A stretch of 64,000 nucleotides of DNA from Cellvibrio sp. 79 (GTDB lineage: Bacteria; Pseudomonadota; Gammaproteobacteria; Pseudomonadales; Cellvibrionaceae), in NCBI GenBank assembly GCA_003056245.1, contig MVDH01000002.1, positions 1-64,000 of the forward strand, read 5' to 3'. Positions 26,629 to 35,182 of this stretch are shown here, in pieces. Made by a program: the position numbers and the translations under genes. The notes under the pieces are model-generated. The model made no database searches and was not told where the DNA came from. It was given only the letters and a program-made list of their open reading frames with translations. Position 1 is the stretch's first letter. Every line of letters starts with the position of its first letter.

Positions 26629-27183
26629 TTAAAGTCCGGTGCGCCTCGCCAGTGCAGGATAGGTATCTATCAAATTGCGGGTGTAGAGATAGGTTTGCTG
26701 GATCAAATAAGCGTCACCACTGGCGCGGTGGCGTTTGATATCCAGTTGTTTTGCCAGGCGTTTTTTTGCCTCGTCCCATGCCAGTAGCTGGGCTTCGCTG
26801 GCAATCATTTCTATAGGGCTCAAGTGAAAGCAGGGGTAAATTCGCGCTGCAAAGAAAAGGCGGTTTAACCAAGGGCTATCGTGGATCCATGCATCGCTGT
26901 AGGCAGTGATTTCGCCCAGAAACTGGTTAAGTTCAGCGCAAACTTCTTTGGGGCAACGACCGCGTGCCTCAATTAACTCACGCGATATACCATGAACCGT
27001 CTGGGCCTGGAGGCACCAGTGTTCCCAATCTGGTTCCGGACGGATCAAGGCGCAGTAGCGTTCACCACTGCTTTTAACCACTCCTATTTCGATGGGATAA
27101 CTGTGTGAGCCGAAGCCTGAAGCTTCTATGTCAATGATGGTTGGGCAGCCGTGTCTACGCATAGAGTGTCTTGTCCCCGGCAT
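26629..27183 (-). CDS. DEDDh-type 3'-5' exonuclease family protein
   Basis: A 184-aa DnaQ/RNase T-like exonuclease. Exo I motif is D18-I-E20 (TIIDIEASGFGS), Exo II includes SDAWIHDSPWLNRLF, and Exo III is HRASGDAYLI (H...D). Substrate is unknown: DNA end repair or RNA trimming. It starts at ATG 27183 (GGGGA upstream) or at the ATG eight codons later. It lies between hemA, which diverges from it, and the TPR gene, an insertion compared with the common hemA-TPR-lolB order. Confidence 0.85.
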   Translation of the reverse strand: MPGTRHSMRRHGCPTIIDIEASGFGSHSYPIEIGVVKSSGERYCALIRPEPDWEHWCLQAQTVHGISRELIEARGRCPKEVCAELNQFLGEITAYSDAWIHDSPWLNRLFFAARIYPCFHLSPIEMIASEAQLLAWDEAKKRLAKQLDIKRHRASGDAYLIQQTYLYTRNLIDTYPALARRTGL

Positions 27184-27364
27184 TGTTTTATGTCCCCACT
27201 GTTGCGTTTGAGTATAGGCAGAGAAGCAAAAAGCAGCGCCACCCAGGAGCGATAATAAAAAATGCTGTAATAAACCCGCTTTATGACAGGAATATGAGCT
27301 TGCCTCTTGTCACACCGCGCCCATGACCGGACAATACCGCCCTTCATAACAATTTGCGCCACAC

Positions 27365-28690
27365 ATGACCCTGTTAGCTTTTGGTATCAACCACACCACT
27401 GCCCCTCTTGCCTTGCGCGAGCGGGTAGCGTTTGCGCCGGAGAACCTGCATTCCGCCATGCAGGAAGCCTGTGCCCACGCAGGGTTGGCGGAAGTTGCGA
27501 TCTTGTCTACTTGTAATCGCACCGAAATTTACGCCAACAGCGAAAACGATGCAGCGACTATCCAGGCATGGTTAGTCAGCCATACGGCGATAGAAGCCGA
27601 CGATCTCGCCAAAAGTTACTACTGCTACCAGGACCAGGAAGCTGTACGCCATATGATGAAAGTCGCAGGCGGCCTGGATTCATTGGTACTGGGCGAACCG
27701 CAAATTCTGGGCCAAATGAAATCGGCTTTTGCCTCGGCGAAAGAAGCGGGCACGCTTGGTGCAGAGCTGCATGCTACATTCCAGCAGGTTTTTAATATTG
27801 CCAAGCGCGTGCGCACGGAAACGGCGATTGGTGAAAACCCGGTTTCAGTTGCCTATGCGGCGGTTAGTCTTGCGCAACAAATTTTCTCCAACCTTAAACA
27901 AGACACAGCGCTGCTTATTGGTGCAGGTGAAACGATTGAGTTGGTCGCGCGCCATTTGGCCGAGCAGGGGATCAAACATATTATTGTGGCTAACCGCACC
28001 CTGGATCGCGCCCAGCGTTTGGCTTCCGAGTTTAACGGCGAAGCGATTTTGCTGGCGGATATCCCCGAGCAACTGCACCGAGCTGATATCGTCATCTCTT
28101 CCACCGCTAGCCAGTTGCCGTTATTGGGTAAAGGCGCGGTGGAATCCGCGCTGAAAAAGCGCAAGCACAAACCCATGTTTATGCTCGATATTGCGGTACC
28201 GCGCGATATTGAAGAACAAGTGGGCGAGCTGGACGATGTTTATTTGTATACCGTGGATGACTTGCACGCGGTTATTGATGAAAACAAAAAATCCCGCGTT
28301 GCCGCTGCCGATCAGGCGGAAGAAATTATCAATGAAGGCGTCGAGCAATTTTTGCGGCACCAGCGCGCACTCAATGCGGTCGAAACCGTAAAAGCCTATC
28401 GCCATAAAGCAGAACAAATGCGCGATGCGGAATTGCAAAAAGCCTTGCGTACGCTGCAATCCGGCGCGAATCCCGAGCAGGTCTTACAGCAACTCGCACG
28501 CAACCTTACCAACAAATTAATTCATTCACCCACTGCGGTGTTAAAAGAAGCCAGTGCCGGTTCTCGTCACCATGTATTGCAAGTAGCGCAGGAATTGTTT
28601 GATCTGTCGCTTCCGGACCTGTCTTCTACCGCAAAAGAATCTGTAAATTCCGTTGCTGATAACAGCAGCGCTGCAAGTGAGCCCCAATGA
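27365..28690 (+). CDS. hemA: Glutamyl-tRNA reductase
   Basis: A 441-aa enzyme for the first committed step of tetrapyrrole synthesis, reducing glutamyl-tRNA to glutamate-1-semialdehyde with NADPH. Catalytic Cys is C50 in [11 protein letters not shown]; the NADPH-binding region is [20 protein letters not shown]; the dimerisation helix domain follows after about residue 315. The stop overlaps the prfA start by 4 bp (ATGA), and prfA, the ABM-fold gene, prmC and the moeB-like gene follow, so this is a five-gene operon. Confidence 0.97.
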   Translation: MTLLAFGINHTTAPLALRERVAFAPENLHSAMQEACAHAGLAEVAILSTCNRTEIYANSENDAATIQAWLVSHTAIEADDLAKSYYCYQDQEAVRHMMKVAGGLDSLVLGEPQILGQMKSAFASAKEAGTLGAELHATFQQVFNIAKRVRTETAIGENPVSVAYAAVSLAQQIFSNLKQDTALLIGAGETIELVARHLAEQGIKHIIVANRTLDRAQRLASEFNGEAILLADIPEQLHRADIVISSTASQLPLLGKGAVESALKKRKHKPMFMLDIAVPRDIEEQVGELDDVYLYTVDDLHAVIDENKKSRVAAADQAEEIINEGVEQFLRHQRALNAVETVKAYRHKAEQMRDAELQKALRTLQSGANPEQVLQQLARNLTNKLIHSPTAVLKEASAGSRHHVLQVAQELFDLSLPDLSSTAKESVNSVADNSSAASEPQ

Positions 28691-29769
28691 AAGCATCGAT
28701 TTTAGAAAAGCTGGATCGCCTGAAAGAACGCTACGAAGAAGTGAGTGCGCTTCTGTCTGAATCTGAAGTGATCAACAACCAGAATAAATTTCGTGAACTC
28801 TCCAAAGAGTACGCCGAACTGGAACCTGTGGTGCAGGGTTATCAGGGCTATTTGCAATTGCTCGCTGATATCGAAGAAGCCAAACACTTGTTAGTGGATG
28901 GCGATGACGATATGAAAGAAATGGCAGAGGAAGAATTAAAAGACTGCGAAGCGCGGCTTGAGCCGATGCAATTGGATCTGCAAAAATTATTGTTGCCGAA
29001 AGATCCCAACGACGAAAAAAACTGTTACCTGGAAATTCGCGCCGGCACCGGCGGTGACGAAGCGGCAATTTTTTCCGGCGATTTATTCCGCATGTATTCG
29101 CGCTTTGCTGAAACACAAGGCTGGCGTGTAGAAGTGTTGAGCCAGAACGAAGGCGAGCACGGCGGCTTTAAAGAAATTATTACGCTGGTGAGCGGGCAGG
29201 GTGTCTATTCAAAATTAAAATTTGAATCAGGCGCGCATCGTGTGCAACGCGTGCCTGAAACTGAATCGCAAGGTCGCATCCATACATCAGCCTGCACCGT
29301 TGCAGTAATGCCGGAAGCGGATGAATTGGAAGAAGTAAATCTCAATAAAGCGGATTTGCGTATCGATACTTTCCGCGCCTCTGGTGCCGGTGGTCAGCAC
29401 GTTAACAAAACTGACTCCGCAATTCGTATCGTGCATTTGCCCACTGGTCTGGTGGTTGAATGCCAGGACGAACGCTCGCAACATAAAAACCGCGCTCGCG
29501 CGATGAGTTTGCTCGCCACCAAATTAAAAACCATGCAGGAAGATGCTGCACATAAATCTATGGCGGATGAGCGTCGCAACCTTGTAGGTTCCGGTGATCG
29601 TTCAGAGCGTATTCGTACGTACAATTACCCGCAAGGTCGTGTAACTGATCACCGTATTAATCTCACGTTGTATTCGCTGGATGCGATTATGCAAGGTGAC
29701 TTAACACCTGTTGTTGAGCCGCTTGCGCATGAATATCAAGCGGACCAACTTGCTGCGATTGCGGATTAA
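28687..29769 (+). CDS. prfA: Peptide chain release factor 1
   Basis: A 360-aa class I release factor for UAG and UAA stop codons. The catalytic GGQ is in [16 protein letters not shown]. The domain before it holds the stop-codon-reading region ([14 protein letters not shown]). It is translationally coupled to hemA by ATGA overlap and lies upstream of prmC, which methylates the Gln of GGQ. Confidence 0.98.
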   Translation: MKASILEKLDRLKERYEEVSALLSESEVINNQNKFRELSKEYAELEPVVQGYQGYLQLLADIEEAKHLLVDGDDDMKEMAEEELKDCEARLEPMQLDLQKLLLPKDPNDEKNCYLEIRAGTGGDEAAIFSGDLFRMYSRFAETQGWRVEVLSQNEGEHGGFKEIITLVSGQGVYSKLKFESGAHRVQRVPETESQGRIHTSACTVAVMPEADELEEVNLNKADLRIDTFRASGAGGQHVNKTDSAIRIVHLPTGLVVECQDERSQHKNRARAMSLLATKLKTMQEDAAHKSMADERRNLVGSGDRSERIRTYNYPQGRVTDHRINLTLYSLDAIMQGDLTPVVEPLAHEYQADQLAAIAD

Positions 29770-29774
29770 CGCCA

Positions 29775-30107
29775 ATGTATTCGGCAACTTTTATGTTTGA
29801 CAAAAAACAATTCGACGATGCGTTTTATGCGTTGGATAAAGAAATTGCCGAGGCTGCAAAAAATACCACCGGTTATATTGGCGAAGAAGCGTGGGAGAAT
29901 GCTGAAACCGGTCGTGTTTCCAATGTGTATTATTGGGAAAGCATGGACGGTTTGCAGGAACTCATGAAGCATCCAAAGCATCTGCAAGCGAAAGCGGCGC
30001 AAGCCAATTGGCTGAATGGTTACCGGGTTGTTATTGCACAGGTGCTGCGCGCCTATGGTGATGGCACCTTCGCGCACCCCACGGATGCATTAATCTCTCA
30101 TACGTGA
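29775..30107 (+). CDS. Antibiotic biosynthesis monooxygenase (ABM)-fold protein
   Basis: A 110-aa dimeric alpha-beta barrel protein. It matches the ABM pattern: a strand (YSATFMFDKK), helix, GYIGEEAWENAETGRVSNVYYW, then LKHPKHLQAKAAQANWLNGY. Members include quinol and heme-degrading monooxygenases and simple ligand binders. It starts 5 bp after prfA and ends 6 bp before prmC, so it is part of that operon, an unusual position for such a protein. Function unknown. Confidence 0.75.
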   Translation: MYSATFMFDKKQFDDAFYALDKEIAEAAKNTTGYIGEEAWENAETGRVSNVYYWESMDGLQELMKHPKHLQAKAAQANWLNGYRVVIAQVLRAYGDGTFAHPTDALISHT

Positions 30108-30113
30108 ATTTCT

Positions 30114-30977
30114 ATGAGCAACATTACCGTTGCACAGTGCCTGCAATTAGCATTCGAGCTGGAACGCGTTAGCGATTCAGCTCGCCTCGATATTGAAATA
30201 ATTCTCTGTCATATCCTGCAAAAAAATCGCACCTGGCTTTTTACCTGGCCAGATAAAACACTTACAACTGAACAGCAGAAATTGTTTGATGATTTTCTCC
30301 TGCGCCGCAAAAGTGGTGAACCGATTGCCCATATTATTGGCCAGCGCGAATTCTGGTCGCTGCCACTGGCGGTCAATAATTCCACGTTGATTCCGCGTCC
30401 GGATACCGAATTACTTGTTGAAACAACACTGGAATTATTTGCGAACGATAAATTCGATCAAGCGCGCAGCTGCCTTGATCTGGGTACAGGCACAGGCGCA
30501 ATTGTCTTAGCCCTCGCCAGCGAAAAATCACATTGGCAATTATTGGGGGTGGATAAATCCGCTGATGCAGTTGCTCTTGCTGAACAGAACCGTAAAAAAT
30601 TAAATTTTAATCACGTAACTGTTCAACAGAGCGATTGGTTTACGCAAATTGTTTTGCGCGAATTTGATGTAATTGTCAGCAATCCACCTTATATCGACCC
30701 GCAAGATCCACACCTTGATCAAGGTGATGTACGCTTTGAGCCGCGTTCGGCATTAATTGCGGATAACCATGGCTTGTCCGATATCGAATTTATTATCCAC
30801 GAGGGCTGGAATTATTTGCGTAGTGAGGGCTGGTTACTGTTGGAACACGGCTATGATCAAGGCGAGGCGGTGCGGGAATTATTACGCGCACGCGGCTTTG
30901 TTGCGGTAGAAACCCGTTGCGACCTGGGTGGAAATGAGCGGGTCTCATTGGGGAAAAAATTACAGGAGCCAACGTGA
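30114..30977 (+). CDS. prmC: Peptide chain release factor N5-glutamine methyltransferase
   Basis: A 287-aa SAM-dependent methyltransferase that modifies the GGQ Gln of RF1 and RF2. The SAM-binding motif is CLDLGTGTGAIVLALAS and the catalytic NPPY is in SNPPYIDPQDPHL. It overlaps the following gene by 4 bp (GTGA). The prfA-prmC pairing supports the role directly. Confidence 0.96.
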   Translation: MSNITVAQCLQLAFELERVSDSARLDIEIILCHILQKNRTWLFTWPDKTLTTEQQKLFDDFLLRRKSGEPIAHIIGQREFWSLPLAVNNSTLIPRPDTELLVETTLELFANDKFDQARSCLDLGTGTGAIVLALASEKSHWQLLGVDKSADAVALAEQNRKKLNFNHVTVQQSDWFTQIVLREFDVIVSNPPYIDPQDPHLDQGDVRFEPRSALIADNHGLSDIEFIIHEGWNYLRSEGWLLLEHGYDQGEAVRELLRARGFVAVETRCDLGGNERVSLGKKLQEPT

Positions 30978-31717
30978 ACGACGAACAACTTCTGCGTTAT
31001 TCACGCCAGATAATGCTGCCTGATGTGGATATCGATGGGCAGGAAAAATTATTAGCAGCGCGCGTGCTAATTATCGGGCTCGGTGGTTTGGGGTCGCCAG
31101 TGGCGATGTATTTAGCTGCCGCTGGTGTCGGGCACTTGGTGCTGGCGGATTTTGATGCGGTTGATTTAACCAATTTGCAACGTCAAATTGCGCATACTAG
31201 CGCGCGTATCGGTGTTAATAAGGCCGTGTCGGCAGCGCAGGGTTTGCGCGAATTAAATCCGGAAATCACCATCGATTGTATCGAGAAGGTTCTTGATGCG
31301 GAAAACCTTGCAGAACAAATCAATCGTGCAGATGTAGTCGTGGATTGCACCGATAATTTCGCCACGCGTTTTGCGATTAATGCCGCTTGCGTCGCTGCAA
31401 AAGTGCCGCTGGTATCCGGCGCAGCAATCCGGTTGGAAGGGCAGGTCGCGGTGTTTGATGCGCGCGCTGAATCCAGTCCCTGTTACCGCTGTTTATATGA
31501 AGAAGATAGTGATGATGCAACCTGCGCCGCTAATGGAGTGCTGGCGCCTTTGGTCGGAATTATTGGGTCTATGCAAGCGCTGGAAACCATCAAGTTGATT
31601 TGTGGTTTTGGTACCACGTTGACCGGGCGCTTGTTGTTATTGGACGCGCGCCATATGCAGTGGCGGGAAATGAAATTACCCAAAGATCATCAGTGCCCCG
31701 TATGCGGGTCACCTTAA
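30974..31717 (+). CDS. moeB: MoeB/ThiF-family adenylyltransferase
   Basis: A 247-aa E1-like enzyme that adenylates the C-terminal Gly of MoaD or ThiS. Motifs: nucleotide loop LIIGLGGLGSPVAMYLA, Mg/ATP contact DFDAVDLTNLQRQIAH, DCTDNFATRFAIN, and two zinc CxxC pairs (CYRCLYEE and CPVCGSP). The C-terminal rhodanese domain of some homologues is absent, as in E. coli MoeB. It starts GTG in the prmC stop overlap. MoeB and ThiF cannot be told apart securely without the partner gene; the pairing with prmC favours MoeB. Confidence 0.9.
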   Translation: MNDEQLLRYSRQIMLPDVDIDGQEKLLAARVLIIGLGGLGSPVAMYLAAAGVGHLVLADFDAVDLTNLQRQIAHTSARIGVNKAVSAAQGLRELNPEITIDCIEKVLDAENLAEQINRADVVVDCTDNFATRFAINAACVAAKVPLVSGAAIRLEGQVAVFDARAESSPCYRCLYEEDSDDATCAANGVLAPLVGIIGSMQALETIKLICGFGTTLTGRLLLLDARHMQWREMKLPKDHQCPVCGSP

Positions 31718-31807
31718 CCAAACTTGCCAGATTGCCTCTTGTGTTTAGGTGGGGCGGATAATTAGTATTGGCGCAATTTATTTTAATTTAACTTAACAGG
31801 TGTAGTA

Positions 31808-32371
31808 ATGAGTGATAAACCCACTGGTTTTGCAAATAACTTTTTTCCAAAGCTGATTTTCAGCTCACGTTGGTTGCAACTGCCCTTATATTTAGGATTG
31901 ATTATTGCCCAATGCGCTTATGTTTTTCTCTTTTTAAAAGAGCTTGTGCATTTGATTACCGGAGTGGCATCACTCGGTGAACAGCAAATCATGTTGATTG
32001 TATTGGGGTTGATTGATGTGGTGATGATCTCCAATCTATTGGTGATGGTAATTGTGGGCGGTTATGAAACCTTTGTTTCCCGCTTGCGTCTGGACGGGCA
32101 TCCTGATCAACCTGAATGGCTTAGTCACGTCAATGCGACAGTATTAAAAGTCAAACTCGCAATGGCAATTATCGGTATTTCATCAATTCATTTATTAAAG
32201 ACATTTATTGAAGCCGGAAACATTGGAACGCCGGATGCTAAATTTACGGAAGAGGGTGTAATGTGGCAAACCATTATCCACATGGCATTTATCGCTTCTG
32301 CGATCGGTATCGCGTATACCGATTTGTTAATGCAGCGAGTTAGCTCCAGCGCTAAAGCAGCCCACCATTAA
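31808..32371 (+). CDS. UPF0114/YqhA-family membrane protein
   Basis: A 187-aa inner-membrane protein of the TIGR00645/UPF0114 family. TM segments are near residues 20-45, 60-82 and 107-126, with a C-terminal one at about 155-175; the family motif includes VGGYETFVSRLRLDGHPDQPEWL. Function is unestablished. It has an AGGTG site near the ATG. A strong hairpin terminator follows immediately (32373-32410). Confidence 0.88.
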   Translation: MSDKPTGFANNFFPKLIFSSRWLQLPLYLGLIIAQCAYVFLFLKELVHLITGVASLGEQQIMLIVLGLIDVVMISNLLVMVIVGGYETFVSRLRLDGHPDQPEWLSHVNATVLKVKLAMAIIGISSIHLLKTFIEAGNIGTPDAKFTEEGVMWQTIIHMAFIASAIGIAYTDLLMQRVSSSAKAAHH

Positions 32372-32372
32372 T

Positions 32373-32410
32373 GAATAGTAAGGAGCGGTGTATGCCGCTC
32401 CTTATTATTC
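32373..32410 (+). terminator. Intrinsic terminator-like hairpin overlapping the next frame's start
   Basis: GAATAGTAAGGAGCGG (32373-32388) pairs with CCGCTCCTTATTATTC (32395-32410), a 16-bp stem with one G-U pair and a 6-nt loop, just after the yqhA-like stop. The T-run after it is short. It covers the GTG at 32388, so the regulator gene probably starts downstream of it. Confidence 0.7.
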
Positions 32411-32462
32411 ATTTATCGACCTGGTAACAGATGTGACAATCGAACCTGGTACTGTGTACCAC

Positions 32463-33911
32463 ATGGAAGGCTTCACGGTTGATGTCACTCGCCGGCACAT
32501 TATTACGCCGCAACAAACCCTCAATGTTCGCCCCAAAACTTTTTCGTTATTGCTGCAATTTCTTGAAAACCCGTTACAGGTTTTAGCAAAAGATCTTTTG
32601 TTGAATAAAATTTGGGATGATGTAACGGTTGAAGAGCAAGTGCTGGTTCAATCGATCCGCGAACTGCGCCAATTATTTGCTCCGCTGGATATTATCCAAA
32701 CACATCCGCGCAAAGGTTACGCTTGGATTATTCCTGTTGAAAAATTGCATCAATCTCCCGAATTAAATCCCATAGCAAAACCCGCAAAAGTAGCTAAAAA
32801 AACTGCCAAGGCAGTTACTGCGTTAGGTGTTGTGGTGTTATTGGTGCTGGGAATATTTTCGTTAAAAAATTACGTTGCAGAAAAACCGGTGAGCGAAAAT
32901 ATTATCACGGTATTGCCCATCAATAATCGAATGGAAGGTTCCAATTTATTGTGGGTTCGTTTGGGGATGATGGACCAGCTTATCCAGTCCTTGCAATTGT
33001 CGCCCAACGTACAGGTGTTTGATGCTCCCTATGTGTTGCACTTGCTGGAGGTGTCTGGTGTGGATGACTCCAATCGCGTACAACTCGTGAACAGGATTTT
33101 TGAAATTTCAGGCTCAAGCCTGGTGGTGGATCTGGAGTTATCGGGCTCGGTAAACGACTATCGCTTGCTATATCGTCTCTTTACCCCGACAGATCAATCG
33201 TCGGGTGTAATTATGGAAAACCAGTTGGATAAAGTAGTAGAAAACCTTGCCAAAGTGATCGCGACGAAAACCGATGCTCGCCTGGATCTTTCCCATTTGA
33301 ATGCAGAATTTAATTCCAGCCTGATTGCAGAAGCGGTGGAAAAAGGCAATCAGGGAGAAACTGCGGCGGCAATTGCGTTATTAAATTCTGCGGTCACTAT
33401 TGAGCCTGATAATGTCCTGGCCTACCAGTTGTTGATTGAATCCGCGCACTACCAACAGGACTGGCCCAGTGTGATAAGTAATGCGAAAAAAGTTATTGCG
33501 GTGGCAGAGCAGCACCAATATGCCAGGACGCACGTATTCTATTATTTGCTTGCCAGCGCAGAGTTGGCGCAAGGTGATGTTGAGCAGGCACGGCATTATT
33601 TATTTATCGCGCAGGAATTAGCTGAACAAGCATTTGATAGTTTGTATCAGGCATACATAGCGAGCTTATGGGGTGATATCGCTCTGAAAACCGGCGATGT
33701 GCACACGGCGGAAATTTCTTACCAGCGTGCTATGAAGCACCACCAGGCGATTGCTTGCCCTATTGGAATGAGTCTGGTTCACCGTAAATTAATCGAACTT
33801 TATTCTTCCCAAAAGAAAAATGATTTATTGATGGAGCAGCGAAGTCAACTTAAGCAATTAATCGAAAAGCACAAATTACTCATTGAATTGCCACAGTTGG
33901 TTGGAAATTAA
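32463..33911 (+). CDS. CadC-like membrane-bound transcriptional regulator with TPR region
   Basis: An OmpR-type winged helix at the N-terminus (LNVRPKTFSLLLQFLENPLQ to HPRKGYAWIIP), a single TM segment (VTALGVVVLLVLGIFSL), then a periplasmic half of about 330 residues. The latter has a TolB-like start (NIITVLPINNRMEG) and TPR-like repeats. This is the ToxR/CadC plan, in which a membrane protein binds DNA directly and senses outside conditions. The start is uncertain: GTG at 32388 sits inside the terminator hairpin, and ATG 32463 just precedes the DNA-binding domain without a clear ribosome site; 32463 is used here. Length is about 482 aa from there. The signal is unknown. Confidence 0.75.
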   Translation: MEGFTVDVTRRHIITPQQTLNVRPKTFSLLLQFLENPLQVLAKDLLLNKIWDDVTVEEQVLVQSIRELRQLFAPLDIIQTHPRKGYAWIIPVEKLHQSPELNPIAKPAKVAKKTAKAVTALGVVVLLVLGIFSLKNYVAEKPVSENIITVLPINNRMEGSNLLWVRLGMMDQLIQSLQLSPNVQVFDAPYVLHLLEVSGVDDSNRVQLVNRIFEISGSSLVVDLELSGSVNDYRLLYRLFTPTDQSSGVIMENQLDKVVENLAKVIATKTDARLDLSHLNAEFNSSLIAEAVEKGNQGETAAAIALLNSAVTIEPDNVLAYQLLIESAHYQQDWPSVISNAKKVIAVAEQHQYARTHVFYYLLASAELAQGDVEQARHYLFIAQELAEQAFDSLYQAYIASLWGDIALKTGDVHTAEISYQRAMKHHQAIACPIGMSLVHRKLIELYSSQKKNDLLMEQRSQLKQLIEKHKLLIELPQLVGN

Positions 33912-34021
33912 ACGCTTTAGGAGGGAAAGCAGCGTTTTTCATAAGTTTTTATAAAATTTAACTGGTTTTAAGATTGGTGCGCCCGTGAAAGTAACCCAAC
34001 ATTATTTAACGGGTGAAACCT

Positions 34022-35143
34022 ATGGCCTCCAACCAAATCCGCTTGCGCAGTTTTATTAGTCTCTCTATTTTTCTCGGCTTGGCCGTGCTGCTGATAACTT
34101 CCTTGTTGATGTTTTTAAAACCGCATCAGGAATTAATCGCGCTGCTGCATACCATCTTCGGTTTTTGGTTATTGCTGTTATTGTTATGGCATATCAAAAA
34201 TAATTTTAAACCGCTCAAAAGTTATCTCCGGAATACCGGCGCAGGGAAAATCAATATTGTTCCCTGGTGTAGTGCCGGGGTGTTTGTAGTGTTGCTGGTT
34301 CTTGTGTATTACAAGGCAACGCCTTTTTTGCAGTTTTATCACTGGGGGCAAACATGGCGTGCAGCAACGGCAAATGAGGTAGGGGAACAACAGCTCTATC
34401 AAGTTCATCGGTTGGAGCCTGCGATCGCCGCCGGGGAGGTATTTACGATTGAGTTTCGTAAAGGTCCATTTTTTATGTGGCCACAATATGCGATATGGTT
34501 GGAAACCATTGATGGAAAATTTATCCAGCCGTTATATGTCACCGGTAAATTAGCCCACAACAATTTTGCCAATAAGGTAACCCGAAAAAATCCGCAGCAA
34601 GTGTTTACAGATAATCCGCTCGCAGCCGATATGAACGCTAGTGAAATTTTTGAGTACCAATGGGATGACGCGAGCAAAAATGAACGGATGCGCCCGGAAT
34701 CCTTGCCGGTGTTTTTGCACGCGCTGGGTTTAAAATCCGCTGATGGAAGAATGGTGCCGGAAACATCCACACCGGTATTGGATGCTTATGCCGGTGCAAC
34801 CATTATCGAAAATTTTCAGTTAACAACAAAATCCCTCGCTGCCTTGCCGGAACAATTCCGGATTCGTTTCGAAATCAACCAATCATTTGATTTTAATGCT
34901 TACTATTCCAGCGACCGCTTCCCGGATGATGAAGTCTATTCCGGTGATGGTTATTCGGCGCAGCCTTCGGTTATTTATGAGGCGGTGGTGGATCGCAACG
35001 ATAAACAACCGATTTATTTATTAAAACTTATAGGGCAAGGGCATCACTCGGGAAGAGATGGTGCGATCAACCCGGATACCAGCAATCTCACCACCGCGCT
35101 GCAAGTGGTGGATAGAATTATTGTGGAGTTCCAGGTGAGATGA
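34022..35143 (+). CDS. Membrane protein with DUF4405-like segment
   Basis: A 373-aa protein with three N-terminal TM segments (about residues 10-35, 45-62 and 80-103; SLSIFLGLAVLLITSLLMFL, IFGFWLLLLLLWHI) and a ~260-residue periplasmic part. The His in LLHTIFGFW and LLWHIKNNF resembles DUF4405 (cytochrome b561-like heme ligands). The periplasmic half is not recognised; it has GPFFMWPQYAIWLE and DAYAGATIIENF. An upstream GTG at 34013 is an alternative start. It may be a target of the preceding regulator and lies beside the siderophore receptor, convergent with it. Confidence 0.6.
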   Translation: MASNQIRLRSFISLSIFLGLAVLLITSLLMFLKPHQELIALLHTIFGFWLLLLLLWHIKNNFKPLKSYLRNTGAGKINIVPWCSAGVFVVLLVLVYYKATPFLQFYHWGQTWRAATANEVGEQQLYQVHRLEPAIAAGEVFTIEFRKGPFFMWPQYAIWLETIDGKFIQPLYVTGKLAHNNFANKVTRKNPQQVFTDNPLAADMNASEIFEYQWDDASKNERMRPESLPVFLHALGLKSADGRMVPETSTPVLDAYAGATIIENFQLTTKSLAALPEQFRIRFEINQSFDFNAYYSSDRFPDDEVYSGDGYSAQPSVIYEAVVDRNDKQPIYLLKLIGQGHHSGRDGAINPDTSNLTTALQVVDRIIVEFQVR

Positions 35144-35182
35144 GAAACCGCAGCCCATGTGGATGGCCTGCGGTAGGGGATA

